A DNA stretch of 64,000 bases from Bacteroidota bacterium. Lineage in GTDB: Bacteria; Bacteroidota; Bacteroidia; Cytophagales; Cyclobacteriaceae. This document shows, piece by piece, positions 9,901-17,416 of this stretch (position 1 is the stretch's first letter; every line of letters starts with the position of its first letter). Below the pieces are notes generated by a model. It made no database searches and had not been told where the DNA came from. It saw only the letters and a list, made by a program, of their open reading frames with translations. Location of the stretch: the NCBI GenBank assembly GCA_023428695.1, contig JAEYWY010000005.1, positions 1 to 64,000 of the forward strand, read 5' to 3'. The position numbers and the translations under genes are program-made.

Positions 9901-11683
9901 CGTTGACATTCAGGTGAAAGTTAACCTTCTCGGACGCTATTCTGCAGACGTTACCGTGTATCAGAAGGAAGATACGACGGCAACGTGGAAGGTACTCGCC
10001 TGCAGCAAGGCCGATGTTTTTGAATCACGCCAGATATTTGATACGACACGGATTTTTGAAGAACTCGAGTACGAAAGCCCCGCATACACCGAAGGCATGA
10101 ATTACTATAATCTCCTTCGTTCTATTGGTTTTGATTTTGGAAAACATTTTAATCATCTGACGGGTCTTGACAAGGTAGACCGCGACAACACGAACCGGGT
10201 ACTCTTTTCAATCAAGCCTGATGATCATATTGTACGTGTCGCTGACCGTTACCGTATACATCCTGCCTTGCTCAGTGCTTTCTTTCAGCCGATCCTGGGC
10301 CAGCTTATGAACATCCTGGAAGAAGGTTCACAAATGAAGGTTGAGTTGAACCGCATAGAAGACTTCACATTCGAAGGCGAAGTAAACTACCATCACGAAA
10401 TCCGCGGATTGATGGTGATGCACGAAATAAAAAAGGCCAACGATGTATCGGGTGCTTGGCAATTCCGGACGGATATCATTATCGCCAATTATGACAATAC
10501 TCCGGTAATGACAATTCGCGGATTGCAGGGATCAGCGCTCCGGATGGCGATGTCATCGACACTTGCGCAAACCAACGGGACGCTTTCAGGTATCGAAACA
10601 TTCCGAACAGCGAAAACAGATCAGGATCGTTTGAATGCGCTTCACGAAATCATTAGCCGCCACGTTGCAGGAATTGTGAAAATGCCAGTGGCAAAGCTCA
10701 GGCCGACGATGACGTTCAAGGGCATGGGACTTGATTCGCTCATGGCGGTTCAGTTGCGAAATCATCTTGAAAAAGACTTTCAGGTGAAGGTTCCCGTTGG
10801 AATGTTCTGGGCGCATCCCACCATTCAGGATTATTCGGAATACCTCAACGGCCTTCTTGCAGGTACCAACGCCGTTTTGTCAAAACCTGCTCAGGCACGA
10901 AATCAGTCAAAGTGGTTTACGATTACTCAACCACGTCCATTGGCGATGCTGAGATTATTCTGCTTTCATGATGCAGGAGGCAGCGCCGAACTGTTTGAAG
11001 GTTGGGATCATCAATTTGAAAGCGAGCTTATTGAGGTTGTCAGAGTTGAAATGCCGGGCCGTGGCCAACGGCTCAGCGAACCTGCGTACACGGACACGAC
11101 GTCGATGCTTAACGATCTGGTGCCGGCCATCCTGCCGATGCTTGATAAACCGTACTTATTCCTCGGGCACAGTATGGGCGGACTCATCGCTTTCGAAATA
11201 ATGCACGAGCTGCGCAAAATGAAGAAAGCCCTTCCTGAGATGTTGTTTATATCGTCAACGTCGGGACTGAATGCCTATGAGAAGGCGCAGGTTGATTATA
11301 CGATTTCAGATGATGAACTCGTCAGGTTGTATCCGCACCTCGATCTGTCAGTGATCGGCGACAGGGAACTGCAACAAATGCTAATCACCATTTTGCGGGC
11401 TGACCTTCAGTTGTTGCATAGCCATCAATACAGGTTTGAAGTACCATTTAACGTTCCCATCATAGCCATTCACGGCGATGATGACCAACGCGTAAACCGT
11501 TACCAGATCGAACAATGGGAAAAAGAAACGTTCACATCGTTCCGGCTCGTGTCGCGACCGGGAGGTCACCGCTATATCGAGCACGACGCTGAATTTGTGA
11601 CAGACCTGATTGAACAGGAAGCCAGGCAGCTCAGTGTGGTCGTGCTGAATGGTCACGCGGTCAGGAAAGGTGAGTTGTCATGA
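6962..11683 (+). CDS. Type I iterative-like polyketide synthase, KS-AT-DH-ACP-TE
   Basis: A 1573-residue single-module synthase. The ketosynthase (about 10-430) has Cys178 in DTGCSAS, His313 in EAHGTGT and His351 in NIGHTEA. The acyltransferase (about 527-830) has the nucleophile Ser621 in GHSMGE and a VASH motif near 722-725, which does not settle malonyl versus methylmalonyl choice. A DH-like hotdog domain (about 896-1195) keeps His931 in HLVNGEVRIP but has Ser1105 where catalytic Asp is expected (HPALLSAFFQ). The carrier protein has Ser1259 in GMGLDSL. A thioesterase (about 1325-1550) has Ser1404 in GHSMGG plus DDD and GGH motifs. No KR or ER is present. The architecture resembles bacterial orsellinate-type synthases such as AviM and CalO5; that product assignment is inference. 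Confidence 0.93.
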   Translation: MTPDSKRNAIAIVGISCRFPDANSTQEFWNLLINKRHTIKDIPKERWNADALFDPDPLAERKTHQRQASLLSNIHDFDPLFFNISPAEATEMSPSQKLMLELAWEAIESSTIPYRNIQGGNVSVFVGNIWSDFEHYRRFRNARPTLHSAVGMSAPVVANRVSFALGLKGASLVVDTGCSASLVALHLACQNLISGESVMSIVGGINHILDPDKYIELTKFGGLSHKHRCSSFDKDADGFVRGEGGGVILLKRLADAERDGDRIYAVIRGTAVNNNGFNDTLPATSTEGQIALLEAAYSAAGINPADVHYVEAHGTGTKLGDPNEAKAIGEFFRKDRTQPLRIGSVKTNIGHTEATAGVAGLVKVVLAMQHKTLPPNLNFNTPNPDIPFDELMLKVQDEQTVWPTQPGETFKAGVNSFGWGGTNAHAVLEQYPSAVKDTDVTPDRFVLPLSAKSPAALKAYAREYANLITTLDDHGVASVCVATALVKAEFDHRQVFFAESRTELLEKLTVFADAEDDVVPATSTGIPKVVFIFPGQGAQWLGMGRELLTCNRVFREMITACDVAFQPYTDWSLLGELSASPETSRLNEINVIQPALFAMQVSLAKVWMSWGLSPDAVVGHSMGEVAAAFISGGLNLDDAARIICSRSRLMKTVAGTGGAMAVTELSREDAEKTAARFPGKLSVAVNNSPKSTVLAGDKASIDEVLQELEAKGLFCRLVKVDVASHSPQMDPLMEPLRNDISGIRPHAATTKFYSTVRAEEIAGELLDENYWVDNLRGTVQFAAVMDTLMREGHTVFLECNPHPVLVTAVNECANAANKRVITACSTLREKEELPEMERNLCELYAKGYSWNWSAFFGTAKIPHIDLPAYPFQRDRYEIEDLSGELSATKASMESAGAFPLLGSRLALAGSDNVFYWDSQLSLQRFPFLKDHLVNGEVRIPTACYMEIMLEAVSEIFRGEKQMRVHNVSFGPQLLLSERARVDIQVKVNLLGRYSADVTVYQKEDTTATWKVLACSKADVFESRQIFDTTRIFEELEYESPAYTEGMNYYNLLRSIGFDFGKHFNHLTGLDKVDRDNTNRVLFSIKPDDHIVRVADRYRIHPALLSAFFQPILGQLMNILEEGSQMKVELNRIEDFTFEGEVNYHHEIRGLMVMHEIKKANDVSGAWQFRTDIIIANYDNTPVMTIRGLQGSALRMAMSSTLAQTNGTLSGIETFRTAKTDQDRLNALHEIISRHVAGIVKMPVAKLRPTMTFKGMGLDSLMAVQLRNHLEKDFQVKVPVGMFWAHPTIQDYSEYLNGLLAGTNAVLSKPAQARNQSKWFTITQPRPLAMLRLFCFHDAGGSAELFEGWDHQFESELIEVVRVEMPGRGQRLSEPAYTDTTSMLNDLVPAILPMLDKPYLFLGHSMGGLIAFEIMHELRKMKKALPEMLFISSTSGLNAYEKAQVDYTISDDELVRLYPHLDLSVIGDRELQQMLITILRADLQLLHSHQYRFEVPFNVPIIAIHGDDDQRVNRYQIEQWEKETFTSFRLVSRPGGHRYIEHDAEFVTDLIEQEARQLSVVVLNGHAVRKGELS

Positions 11684-12117
11684 GTGAATTCATCGGCGAG
11701 CGAATAGTCGGCACGTGGAAACTTGTTTCCTGGACATACCAGGACGCATCGGGAAAGGTAGTCGACTTTTTTGGAGAAAATCCGCAGGGCATTCTCACGT
11801 ACGACAACAGAGGCTACATGAATGCCCAGCTAATGAAGTCACACCGGAACAAGCTTGACACGCCACGACTCTTTGAAGGAACTGACGAACAGGTCGCCGG
11901 TGCGTACCGTTCGTACGCAGCATACTGGGGAAGGTACAGGGAAACCGCTCCGGGAGAATTCACACACTACGTTGAAGGAAGCCTGCTACCGGATTGGACA
12001 GGCACGGAAGAAGTTCGTTATGCGCGTATTGAGGGGGAGTTGCTTACGCTTAGCGCTACCGTAACAGCAAATGGCCACCGGCTTACTGTTGAAGTCCGGT
12101 GGCGAAAAGCTAACTGA
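11680..12117 (+). CDS. Lipocalin-like (Lipocalin_5) protein linked to the polyketide synthase
   Basis: A 145-residue protein whose ATG overlaps the synthase stop codon (ATGA), so the two are translated together. The sequence opens with IVGTWKLVSWTYQDASGK and has NPQGILTYDNRGYMNAQL, the strand pattern of lipocalin-like domains that accompany polyketide and other secondary-metabolite genes. It has no signal peptide, so it should act in the cytoplasm. It may bind or help cyclise the polyketide product; this role is inferred from position and fold only. Confidence 0.8.
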   Translation: MSEFIGERIVGTWKLVSWTYQDASGKVVDFFGENPQGILTYDNRGYMNAQLMKSHRNKLDTPRLFEGTDEQVAGAYRSYAAYWGRYRETAPGEFTHYVEGSLLPDWTGTEEVRYARIEGELLTLSATVTANGHRLTVEVRWRKAN

Positions 12118-12122
12118 ATTGA

Positions 12123-12545
12123 TCAGGCTGCGCTGGTCACTTGTTCAAGCAACCACTTACGGGCGGGAGCTTCTGCGTTGAAGACATTAACGGTGTAAAC
12201 GCCCTTTGTAACCTTGGCAAATCCCTGGAGGGAGAGCTGGGTGAATATGTTTTCTGACATAATTACGGCCATGTCGGTAAGACCTGCCTTGGCTGCACGC
12301 GGGTTCCAGTCCGTCTGATACCATTCGTTCGCTGCCTGCCATGGTCCGGATACTTTGCGATTGTCGACCAATACCTTGTTTACGCCTTGCTCCTTAAGGA
12401 GTTTCAGCAACTCTTCCGATCCTGCCTTTACCAGGTCGACGTTCAGGTAACCGTTCCAGTCGAGATAGATGAGATTGTTCGCGGGTTCGACCGTCAACGT
12501 TGCATATACTTCGCTTCCGTTGGGTCTCTTGAGTTCTTTTTTCAT
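12123..12545 (-). CDS. SpoIIAA-like (STAS-fold) protein
   Basis: A 140-residue cytoplasmic protein convergent with the polyketide operon, with only five bases between stop codons. The pattern TVEPANNLIYLDWNGYLN, then a helix, KVLVDNRKVSGPW and a C-terminal region ending RKWLLEQ, fits the SpoIIAA-like fold common as single-domain proteins in Bacteroidota. No function is known for this branch. It lies between the synthase and the phosphopantetheinyl transferase but on the opposite strand, so a pathway link is not shown. Confidence 0.55.
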   Translation of the reverse strand: MKKELKRPNGSEVYATLTVEPANNLIYLDWNGYLNVDLVKAGSEELLKLLKEQGVNKVLVDNRKVSGPWQAANEWYQTDWNPRAAKAGLTDMAVIMSENIFTQLSLQGFAKVTKGVYTVNVFNAEAPARKWLLEQVTSAA

Positions 12546-12789
12546 TTGCGTTTAGATTTTGAGATTAATGACGATTTAAAGTTACTGTATGGACGTCCGC
12601 CGGAAGAATCGAAAAAAAATATTTATTACACCTTGTTAGCAACTTCGCGTTTTTGATCAATAGTTACTCATTTGCGTGTAGTCATTCCGTGTTAAAACCG
12701 AAAAATTCCCACCTGAAAATTCCGGGCGTTATTCTCACGGTGAAAATTATACTTTTTCGAAATTCTCAGTTTATTGAATAATTTCGAAG

Positions 12790-13416
12790 GTGATCACACT
12801 CAGTCTTCTCAACGTCGTCAATGTCGAAGTGAAGTCGGACGTCTTCGCTGACGATCCGGCTTTATGTAAGTTTTTGATTAGTGGTGACGAATACGTTGAC
12901 GATTCTGACAAGAACCGATCGCGAATCGGAAAAATAAGGGCGGTCGAACTTCTACTTCGCGCAGGTGTATCACGGGACAAACTTCAATCATTGCGTAAAT
13001 CCGAAAAAGGAAGGTGGTTTCTTCCCGACTCCGGGATGGATTTCAACGTTTCACATTCGCACGACTTCGTTGTGTGCGCGGTCAGCAACAACAGTATGGT
13101 GGGTGTCGACATAGAAAAGTACCGACCCCTGGACTGGAATACATTCCGTGATTGTTTTACGCGTGATGAGTTCACTGCAATTGTCGGGTCCCGGAAATCC
13201 GACCAATACTTTTTCAATTTGTGGACGAAGAAGGAAAGTTTGCTTAAGGCATGGGGCGACGGGCTTTCAACCGACCCTGCCAACGCAATCATCGAAGGCG
13301 ACGAAGGATACATAAAGGGAACGACAAAGCGAGGCTACTTTCACGTTATCGCTGTTGAAGGGTATTCTTGCGTGGTTTGTTCCACGACTCCGAATCAGAC
13401 AGTACAGATCGTTTGA
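12790..13416 (+). CDS. Sfp-type 4'-phosphopantetheinyl transferase
   Basis: A 208-residue enzyme carrying the family signatures in order: FNVSHSHDFVVCAV near residue 80, MVGVDIEK near residue 102 with the magnesium-binding Asp and Glu, and FFNLWTKKESLLKAWG near residue 145. It transfers the phosphopantetheine arm of coenzyme A onto carrier proteins, so it very probably activates Ser1259 of the nearby synthase. The only start before the conserved region is GTG at 12790. It is separated from the synthase operon by a gene on the opposite strand. Confidence 0.92.
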   Translation: MITLSLLNVVNVEVKSDVFADDPALCKFLISGDEYVDDSDKNRSRIGKIRAVELLLRAGVSRDKLQSLRKSEKGRWFLPDSGMDFNVSHSHDFVVCAVSNNSMVGVDIEKYRPLDWNTFRDCFTRDEFTAIVGSRKSDQYFFNLWTKKESLLKAWGDGLSTDPANAIIEGDEGYIKGTTKRGYFHVIAVEGYSCVVCSTTPNQTVQIV

Positions 13417-13480
13417 ATACTCGAACAATTCTTATCGTGAAGCAAATCAGTTCTCATTTCTGATCAAGTACTTCCTCGCG

Positions 13481-13513
13481 CTCCTTTGCGTCCCTTCCCT
13501 TGCGGTGAAAAAA
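13481..13513 (+). repeat. Dispersed TTTGCG/GGTGAAAAA repeat, copy 2
   Basis: CTCCTTTGCGTCCCTTCC followed by TTGCGGTGAAAAAA matches the copies at 6526 and 29214 (inverted). It lies between the phosphopantetheinyl transferase and the esterase gene. Confidence 0.55.
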
Positions 13514-13623
13514 TTCGCGTATTAAGAAACGATAGTATCAAAGTTACCGCCGGACTTACTTGACAGGACAAGTTTCATCGGCTAAACGCGTCAGATTTTC
13601 CGAAAAACTTTGTATTATTCGAC

Positions 13624-15567
13624 ATGTCAACAAAGAATCCATTTCTCTCTTTATTACTCCTCCTGATACTATTCGCTTCACAAATTCATGCACAGGTTCG
13701 GCTGCCGCGGTTGGTGAGTGATAGCATGGTATTACAACGCGACAGTAAACTGAAGATCTGGGGCTGGGCCGCACCTGGTGAGAAAATCCGCGTTGCATTC
13801 AAGGGCAAAACCTATCGCACAGCCGCGGATCGCGATGGAAAGTGGGCGGTATCGTTCCCGCCGTTGTCTGCAGGGGGTCCTTATAGTATGGAGATACAAG
13901 GAAGTAACAAGATCGTGCTCCGCGATGTCCTCGTAGGTGATGTCTGGCTTTGTGCCGGACAATCGAACATGGTGCATTACCTCGACCTTCACAAGGATCG
14001 CTACGCACGCGAGATCGCCGCGGCCAATCATCCGGCGATCCGGCAATTCCTTGTGCCTGCCGCGCCAGCCCTTGGCGGGACTCGCGACGACTTCGAAAAT
14101 GGATCGTGGAAGACAGCCACACAGGGAAACATCATGCGGTTTACCGTCGTCGCGTATTTTTTCGCGAAAGCATTGCACGAAAAGTATAATGTCCCGATCG
14201 GCATAATTAACGCAAGTGTCGGTGGGACTCCGGCGGAGGCGTGGATCAGTGAACCCGGTCTCGCCGCCTTTCCGGATTTGATCAGCCGCATTCGTCAAAA
14301 TGAAGATACCGCATACGTTAATGGATTGCAGCGCGCACAACGCGCGTATGGGCAGGAGCAGGGCAAAATATTGCAGCAGGACAAAGGTATGCGTTCATCA
14401 CCGACGTGGTTCGACGACAATTATGTTCCTTCCGGCTGGAAACGTATCAGTATTCCAGGCTATTGGGAAGATCAGGGAACAACTTCACTTGACGGTGTGG
14501 TTTGGTACCGAAGAGAGATCGAGGTACCCGCAGCAATGGCAGGAAAGAAAGCGCGCCTGGAAATGGGACGCATCGTCGACGCCGACAATGTATATGTGAA
14601 CGGTGTTCAGGTTGGCAGCACCGGGTATCAATATCCGCAACGCCGCTACACGATTCCTGAAGGTTTATTGAAGAGCGGCAAGAATACGATTGTAGTACGT
14701 GTAGTTAACTATGGCGGCAAGGGGGGATTTGTTCCTGATAAACCATACTACATTGCAACGAATAGTGATACCGTTGATCTAACCGGTTATTGGAACTATA
14801 AGGTCGGTCTCGTTTTCGATCCCGCGCGCAAAGGACCGCAAGGGTTTAACGCACAAAATCAACCTGCCGCACTCTTTAATGGAATGGTCGCACCGCTGCT
14901 CAATTACGCCGTAAAAGGATTTGTTTGGTACCAGGGTGAGAGTAATATCGGACGGGCGGAACAATACAAGAGACTTCTTCCCGCTTTGATTAGTGACTGG
15001 AGAAAACAATTTACAAAGGCTGACGCACCCTTCCTTGCCGTGCAGTTGCCGGACTTCCTCGAAGTAGCGCATTCTCCAGGTGACAGCGAATGGGCCCGCA
15101 TGAGAGAAGCGCAGGCTGTGGCCATGAATATTGATCGCGCAGGCATGGTAGTTACACTTGGCCTTGGCGAGTGGAACGATATTCACCCGGGAAACAAGAA
15201 ACCGATAGGGGACAGGTTGGCACTGGCAGCACGCCATATCGCTTATGGAGAGCGCAATTTGGTCTGGTCCGGTCCTGTGTTAAAGAATTCCAGGGTTGAG
15301 GGCGATAGCATAATTCTTGAGTTCGACCACACAGGAAGTGGTCTTACAACAAATGATGGCAACGCCCTGTGTCACTTTGCGATTGCTGGTGAAGACAAGA
15401 AATTCGTCTGGGCGGATGCAACGATCCGCGGGAATACTATCGTTGTAAGGAGCACCGCGGTTTCGAAACCTGAGTTTGTCCGGTATGCCTGGGCGGACAG
15501 TCCCGACTGCGCGAACCTTTATAATAAGGAGGGTTTACCTGCAGCCCCGTTCCGTACTGACGAATAG
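13624..15567 (+). CDS. Sialate O-acetylesterase-like SGNH esterase
   Basis: A 647-residue exported protein with a Sec signal peptide (hydrophobic run then IHAQ). Block I is GQSNM with the catalytic Ser, then NASVGGTPAEAW, and WYQGESN, with the Asp/His pair in DIHPGNK near residue 520. An inserted jelly-roll domain (about residues 260-370) follows the first catalytic block, as in the large bacterial 9-O-acetyl sialate and acetyl-xylan esterases. It removes acetyl groups from sugars, probably in the periplasm; sialate versus plant polysaccharide cannot be decided. No sialic acid gene is near. Confidence 0.88.
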   Translation: MSTKNPFLSLLLLLILFASQIHAQVRLPRLVSDSMVLQRDSKLKIWGWAAPGEKIRVAFKGKTYRTAADRDGKWAVSFPPLSAGGPYSMEIQGSNKIVLRDVLVGDVWLCAGQSNMVHYLDLHKDRYAREIAAANHPAIRQFLVPAAPALGGTRDDFENGSWKTATQGNIMRFTVVAYFFAKALHEKYNVPIGIINASVGGTPAEAWISEPGLAAFPDLISRIRQNEDTAYVNGLQRAQRAYGQEQGKILQQDKGMRSSPTWFDDNYVPSGWKRISIPGYWEDQGTTSLDGVVWYRREIEVPAAMAGKKARLEMGRIVDADNVYVNGVQVGSTGYQYPQRRYTIPEGLLKSGKNTIVVRVVNYGGKGGFVPDKPYYIATNSDTVDLTGYWNYKVGLVFDPARKGPQGFNAQNQPAALFNGMVAPLLNYAVKGFVWYQGESNIGRAEQYKRLLPALISDWRKQFTKADAPFLAVQLPDFLEVAHSPGDSEWARMREAQAVAMNIDRAGMVVTLGLGEWNDIHPGNKKPIGDRLALAARHIAYGERNLVWSGPVLKNSRVEGDSIILEFDHTGSGLTTNDGNALCHFAIAGEDKKFVWADATIRGNTIVVRSTAVSKPEFVRYAWADSPDCANLYNKEGLPAAPFRTDE

Positions 15568-15574
15568 GTGGCGT

Positions 15575-16150
15575 TCACGTTTTGTATACGGGTTCTGTGA
15601 GATTGCGAACAATCCGGCATGGATTGCCCGCAGCGAAAACATCTGAAGGGATGTCTCGTGTAACAACGCTGCCAGCGCCGATGACCGCGCGATCACCGAT
15701 ACGAACACCCGGACAGATAACGGCACTTCCACCAACCCATACGTCGCTGCCAATGTGAATTGGTCTTGCGTATTCCAAACCCGATGCGCGGGCTTTGTGA
15801 TCCAGTGGATGGGTAGCAGTATAGATTTGAACGTTGGGACCGAACATCGTGCGATCGCCGATGGTTACATGCGTTACATCGAGTACAACGCAATTGAAGT
15901 TGAAGAATACCTTTTGGCCGACAATCATGTTATATCCGTAATCGCAATAGAACGGTGGTTGCAACCAGAGGTCTTCCTGTGCGTGCGGGATTAACTCGCG
16001 CAAAATTTTTGCCCGCGATTCCGGATCATCCTCACATGTATCATTGAGCGCCTTAATCAGAAGTCGCGTACGGACGCGGTCGCGTGAAAGCTCCGCATCA
16101 AGCGGATTGTACAGTTCTCCTGCAAGCATCTTTTCCTTTTCTGTTTTCAT
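15575..16150 (-). CDS. Maltose/galactoside O-acetyltransferase family protein (left-handed beta helix)
   Basis: A 191-residue protein starting MKTEKEKMLAGELYNPLDAEL, the standard N-terminus of the sugar O-acetyltransferase (Maa/LacA/NodL) family. Hexapeptide repeats follow, with the catalytic His in TATHPLD and the end motif GAGSVVTRDIPSDVFAAGNP. I rejected a longer reading (start at 16285), since the extra 45 residues are unlike the family. The enzyme transfers acetyl from acetyl-CoA to sugars. It converges on the O-acetylesterase gene, seven bases away, which may be chance. Confidence 0.9.
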   Translation of the reverse strand: MKTEKEKMLAGELYNPLDAELSRDRVRTRLLIKALNDTCEDDPESRAKILRELIPHAQEDLWLQPPFYCDYGYNMIVGQKVFFNFNCVVLDVTHVTIGDRTMFGPNVQIYTATHPLDHKARASGLEYARPIHIGSDVWVGGSAVICPGVRIGDRAVIGAGSVVTRDIPSDVFAAGNPCRIVRNLTEPVYKT

Positions 16151-16275
16151 AACGCGTAGCTTATTCAGCAAGGTACTTTGAAGTAGGAGCAGCACCAGCC
16201 AACGACCGTCGCGGCGTATCAATATCCCATTGAAAAGTGTCGGGGGCCATTGGCGGGATGGGGATTGTGTTTTAA

Positions 16276-16602
16276 CTTCGTACACCTTACGAAGTCATTA
16301 AGAATGTGTTTGATTGGAAGTTTCAGCAATTTTGTGACAACTCCCACTGGCTGGCATTAACCGGTGAGGAGGGTACTTCCGGAATCAACGGGGCTATAAT
16401 GAAAAAGAATCATCCGGGTCAGCCAGTGACAAACAGCATTTCGGTTGAGGACTTCGATGCGACAGTCGCGGCCATCAGCGCGTCAGGCGGAAAGATTGTG
16501 GTGCGAAAGACCGTCGTTCATGGTGTGGGCTGGATGGCATATTTCAGCGATCCGGAAGGCAATATTTTTGGCATCTGGAAGGAAGATCCGACGGCATCGT
16601 GA
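16276..16602 (+). pseudogene. 5'-truncated VOC-family gene
   Basis: The frame reads VFDWKFQQF, then ALTGEEGTSGING, NSISVEDFDATVAAISASGGK and MAYFSDPEGNIFGIWKED, the body of a small VOC dioxygenase-like protein. The first strand and helix, normally about 25 residues beginning xHFEIP, are absent: a stop codon (16273-16275) precedes this frame and no ATG occurs before conserved sequence. Only GTG at 16306 could start it. It is most likely a remnant. It is the second damaged VOC gene in the window. Confidence 0.65.
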
Positions 16603-16643
16603 TGAAGTTGCAACCTTTGCTGCGGAGTGTGTGTCTGATTAAT

Positions 16644-16904
16644 ATGCGAGTTCGTTCATACGTCATATCGCGCATCCTTTTAATTGCGGGAGCTATCTTC
16701 GTTCAGTGCACAGCGCACGATGAGCCAATTCTTGTCGCAGATGTACGCTGGTGTGACCTCGCTCCGGATCCAGGCCTGTGCAATGCATATATCGAACGGT
16801 ATTATTATGATCAGGCCGAAAGACGTTGCAAAGTGTTCGTGTGGGGCGGATGCCAGGGCGTAGTCCCGTTTGAAACGCTGGAACAATGCCGTGCATGTGA
16901 GTAG
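16644..16904 (+). CDS. Small lipoprotein with Kunitz/BPTI-like domain
   Basis: From the ATG at 16644 the product is about 86 residues. It opens with a lipoprotein-type signal (MRVRSYVISRILLIAGAIF then VQC). The mature part has six cysteines in Kunitz order: C-x8-C, x15, C-x7-C with the FVWGGC core, then x11-C-x2-C. Animal Kunitz inhibitors have C-x8-C-x15-C-x7-C-x12-C-x3-C, so the first four spacings agree exactly and the last two are one shorter. It may inhibit serine proteases at the cell surface. An alternative ATG at 16602 overlaps the preceding stop. Confidence 0.7.
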   Translation: MRVRSYVISRILLIAGAIFVQCTAHDEPILVADVRWCDLAPDPGLCNAYIERYYYDQAERRCKVFVWGGCQGVVPFETLEQCRACE

Positions 16905-16912
16905 CGCATCTT

Positions 16913-16946
16913 AAAAAAAGGAAAAGCCCTGCGCATTGCAGAGCTT
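16913..16946 (-). terminator. Intrinsic terminator reading leftward
   Basis: On the minus strand a nine-pair stem (16938-16946 with 16924-16932, one G-T pair, loop of five) is followed by TTTTCC and seven T. It fits as the end of the small minus-strand gene at 17143-17343. Confidence 0.6.
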
Positions 16947-17142
16947 AACAAGATTAAATTCCAAATAAAACAGACCAACTACGACAAAGTGCCGAACGCC
17001 GCTGCCCGAACATCATCATTTCGACATCATACAACGGCGTTACCACGGTTAAAAACGATACTCATATTATTACTGCTCTTTACTATCCATCCTTCGGTTT
17101 TAACCATCCGCAGAGGAATAAAATATTATGCCGGTATGGTCA

Positions 17143-17343
17143 TCAATACTCCGGTTTCTTTTTGATAATGCGGCAGTAGCGCGATTCTCTTGCGTGTAGC
17201 GCATTCGTTATTGCAGGTTGGAGGACGCCGCCATTTAACGTGTCCGATCGCAGCCTATTCTGCGGGCGTGGTTCTGCGGTGAAGTTTTTTCCACACCGGG
17301 TGCAGATTTCGTTCCCGTCTGGCTGCTTTGGACAATTATCCAT
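17143..17343 (-). CDS. Small cysteine-containing hypothetical protein
   Basis: A 66-residue product starting MDNCPKQPDGNEICTRCGKNF, which looks like a small zinc-binding knuckle (C-x9-C-x2-C), followed by a basic tail. No family was recognised. Support comes from the cysteine pattern, a proper ATG, and an intrinsic terminator downstream on the same strand. It is divergent from the Gfo/Idh/MocA gene, whose start lies 73 bases away. Confidence 0.45.
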   Translation of the reverse strand: MDNCPKQPDGNEICTRCGKNFTAEPRPQNRLRSDTLNGGVLQPAITNALHARESRYCRIIKKKPEY

Positions 17344-17416
17344 CAAATACAGGTCACGGCAGGTTGCTTTTGTGCAATCGATTGCTCAAATTGTTCGGCG
17401 AATCAACCTGAAAGCT

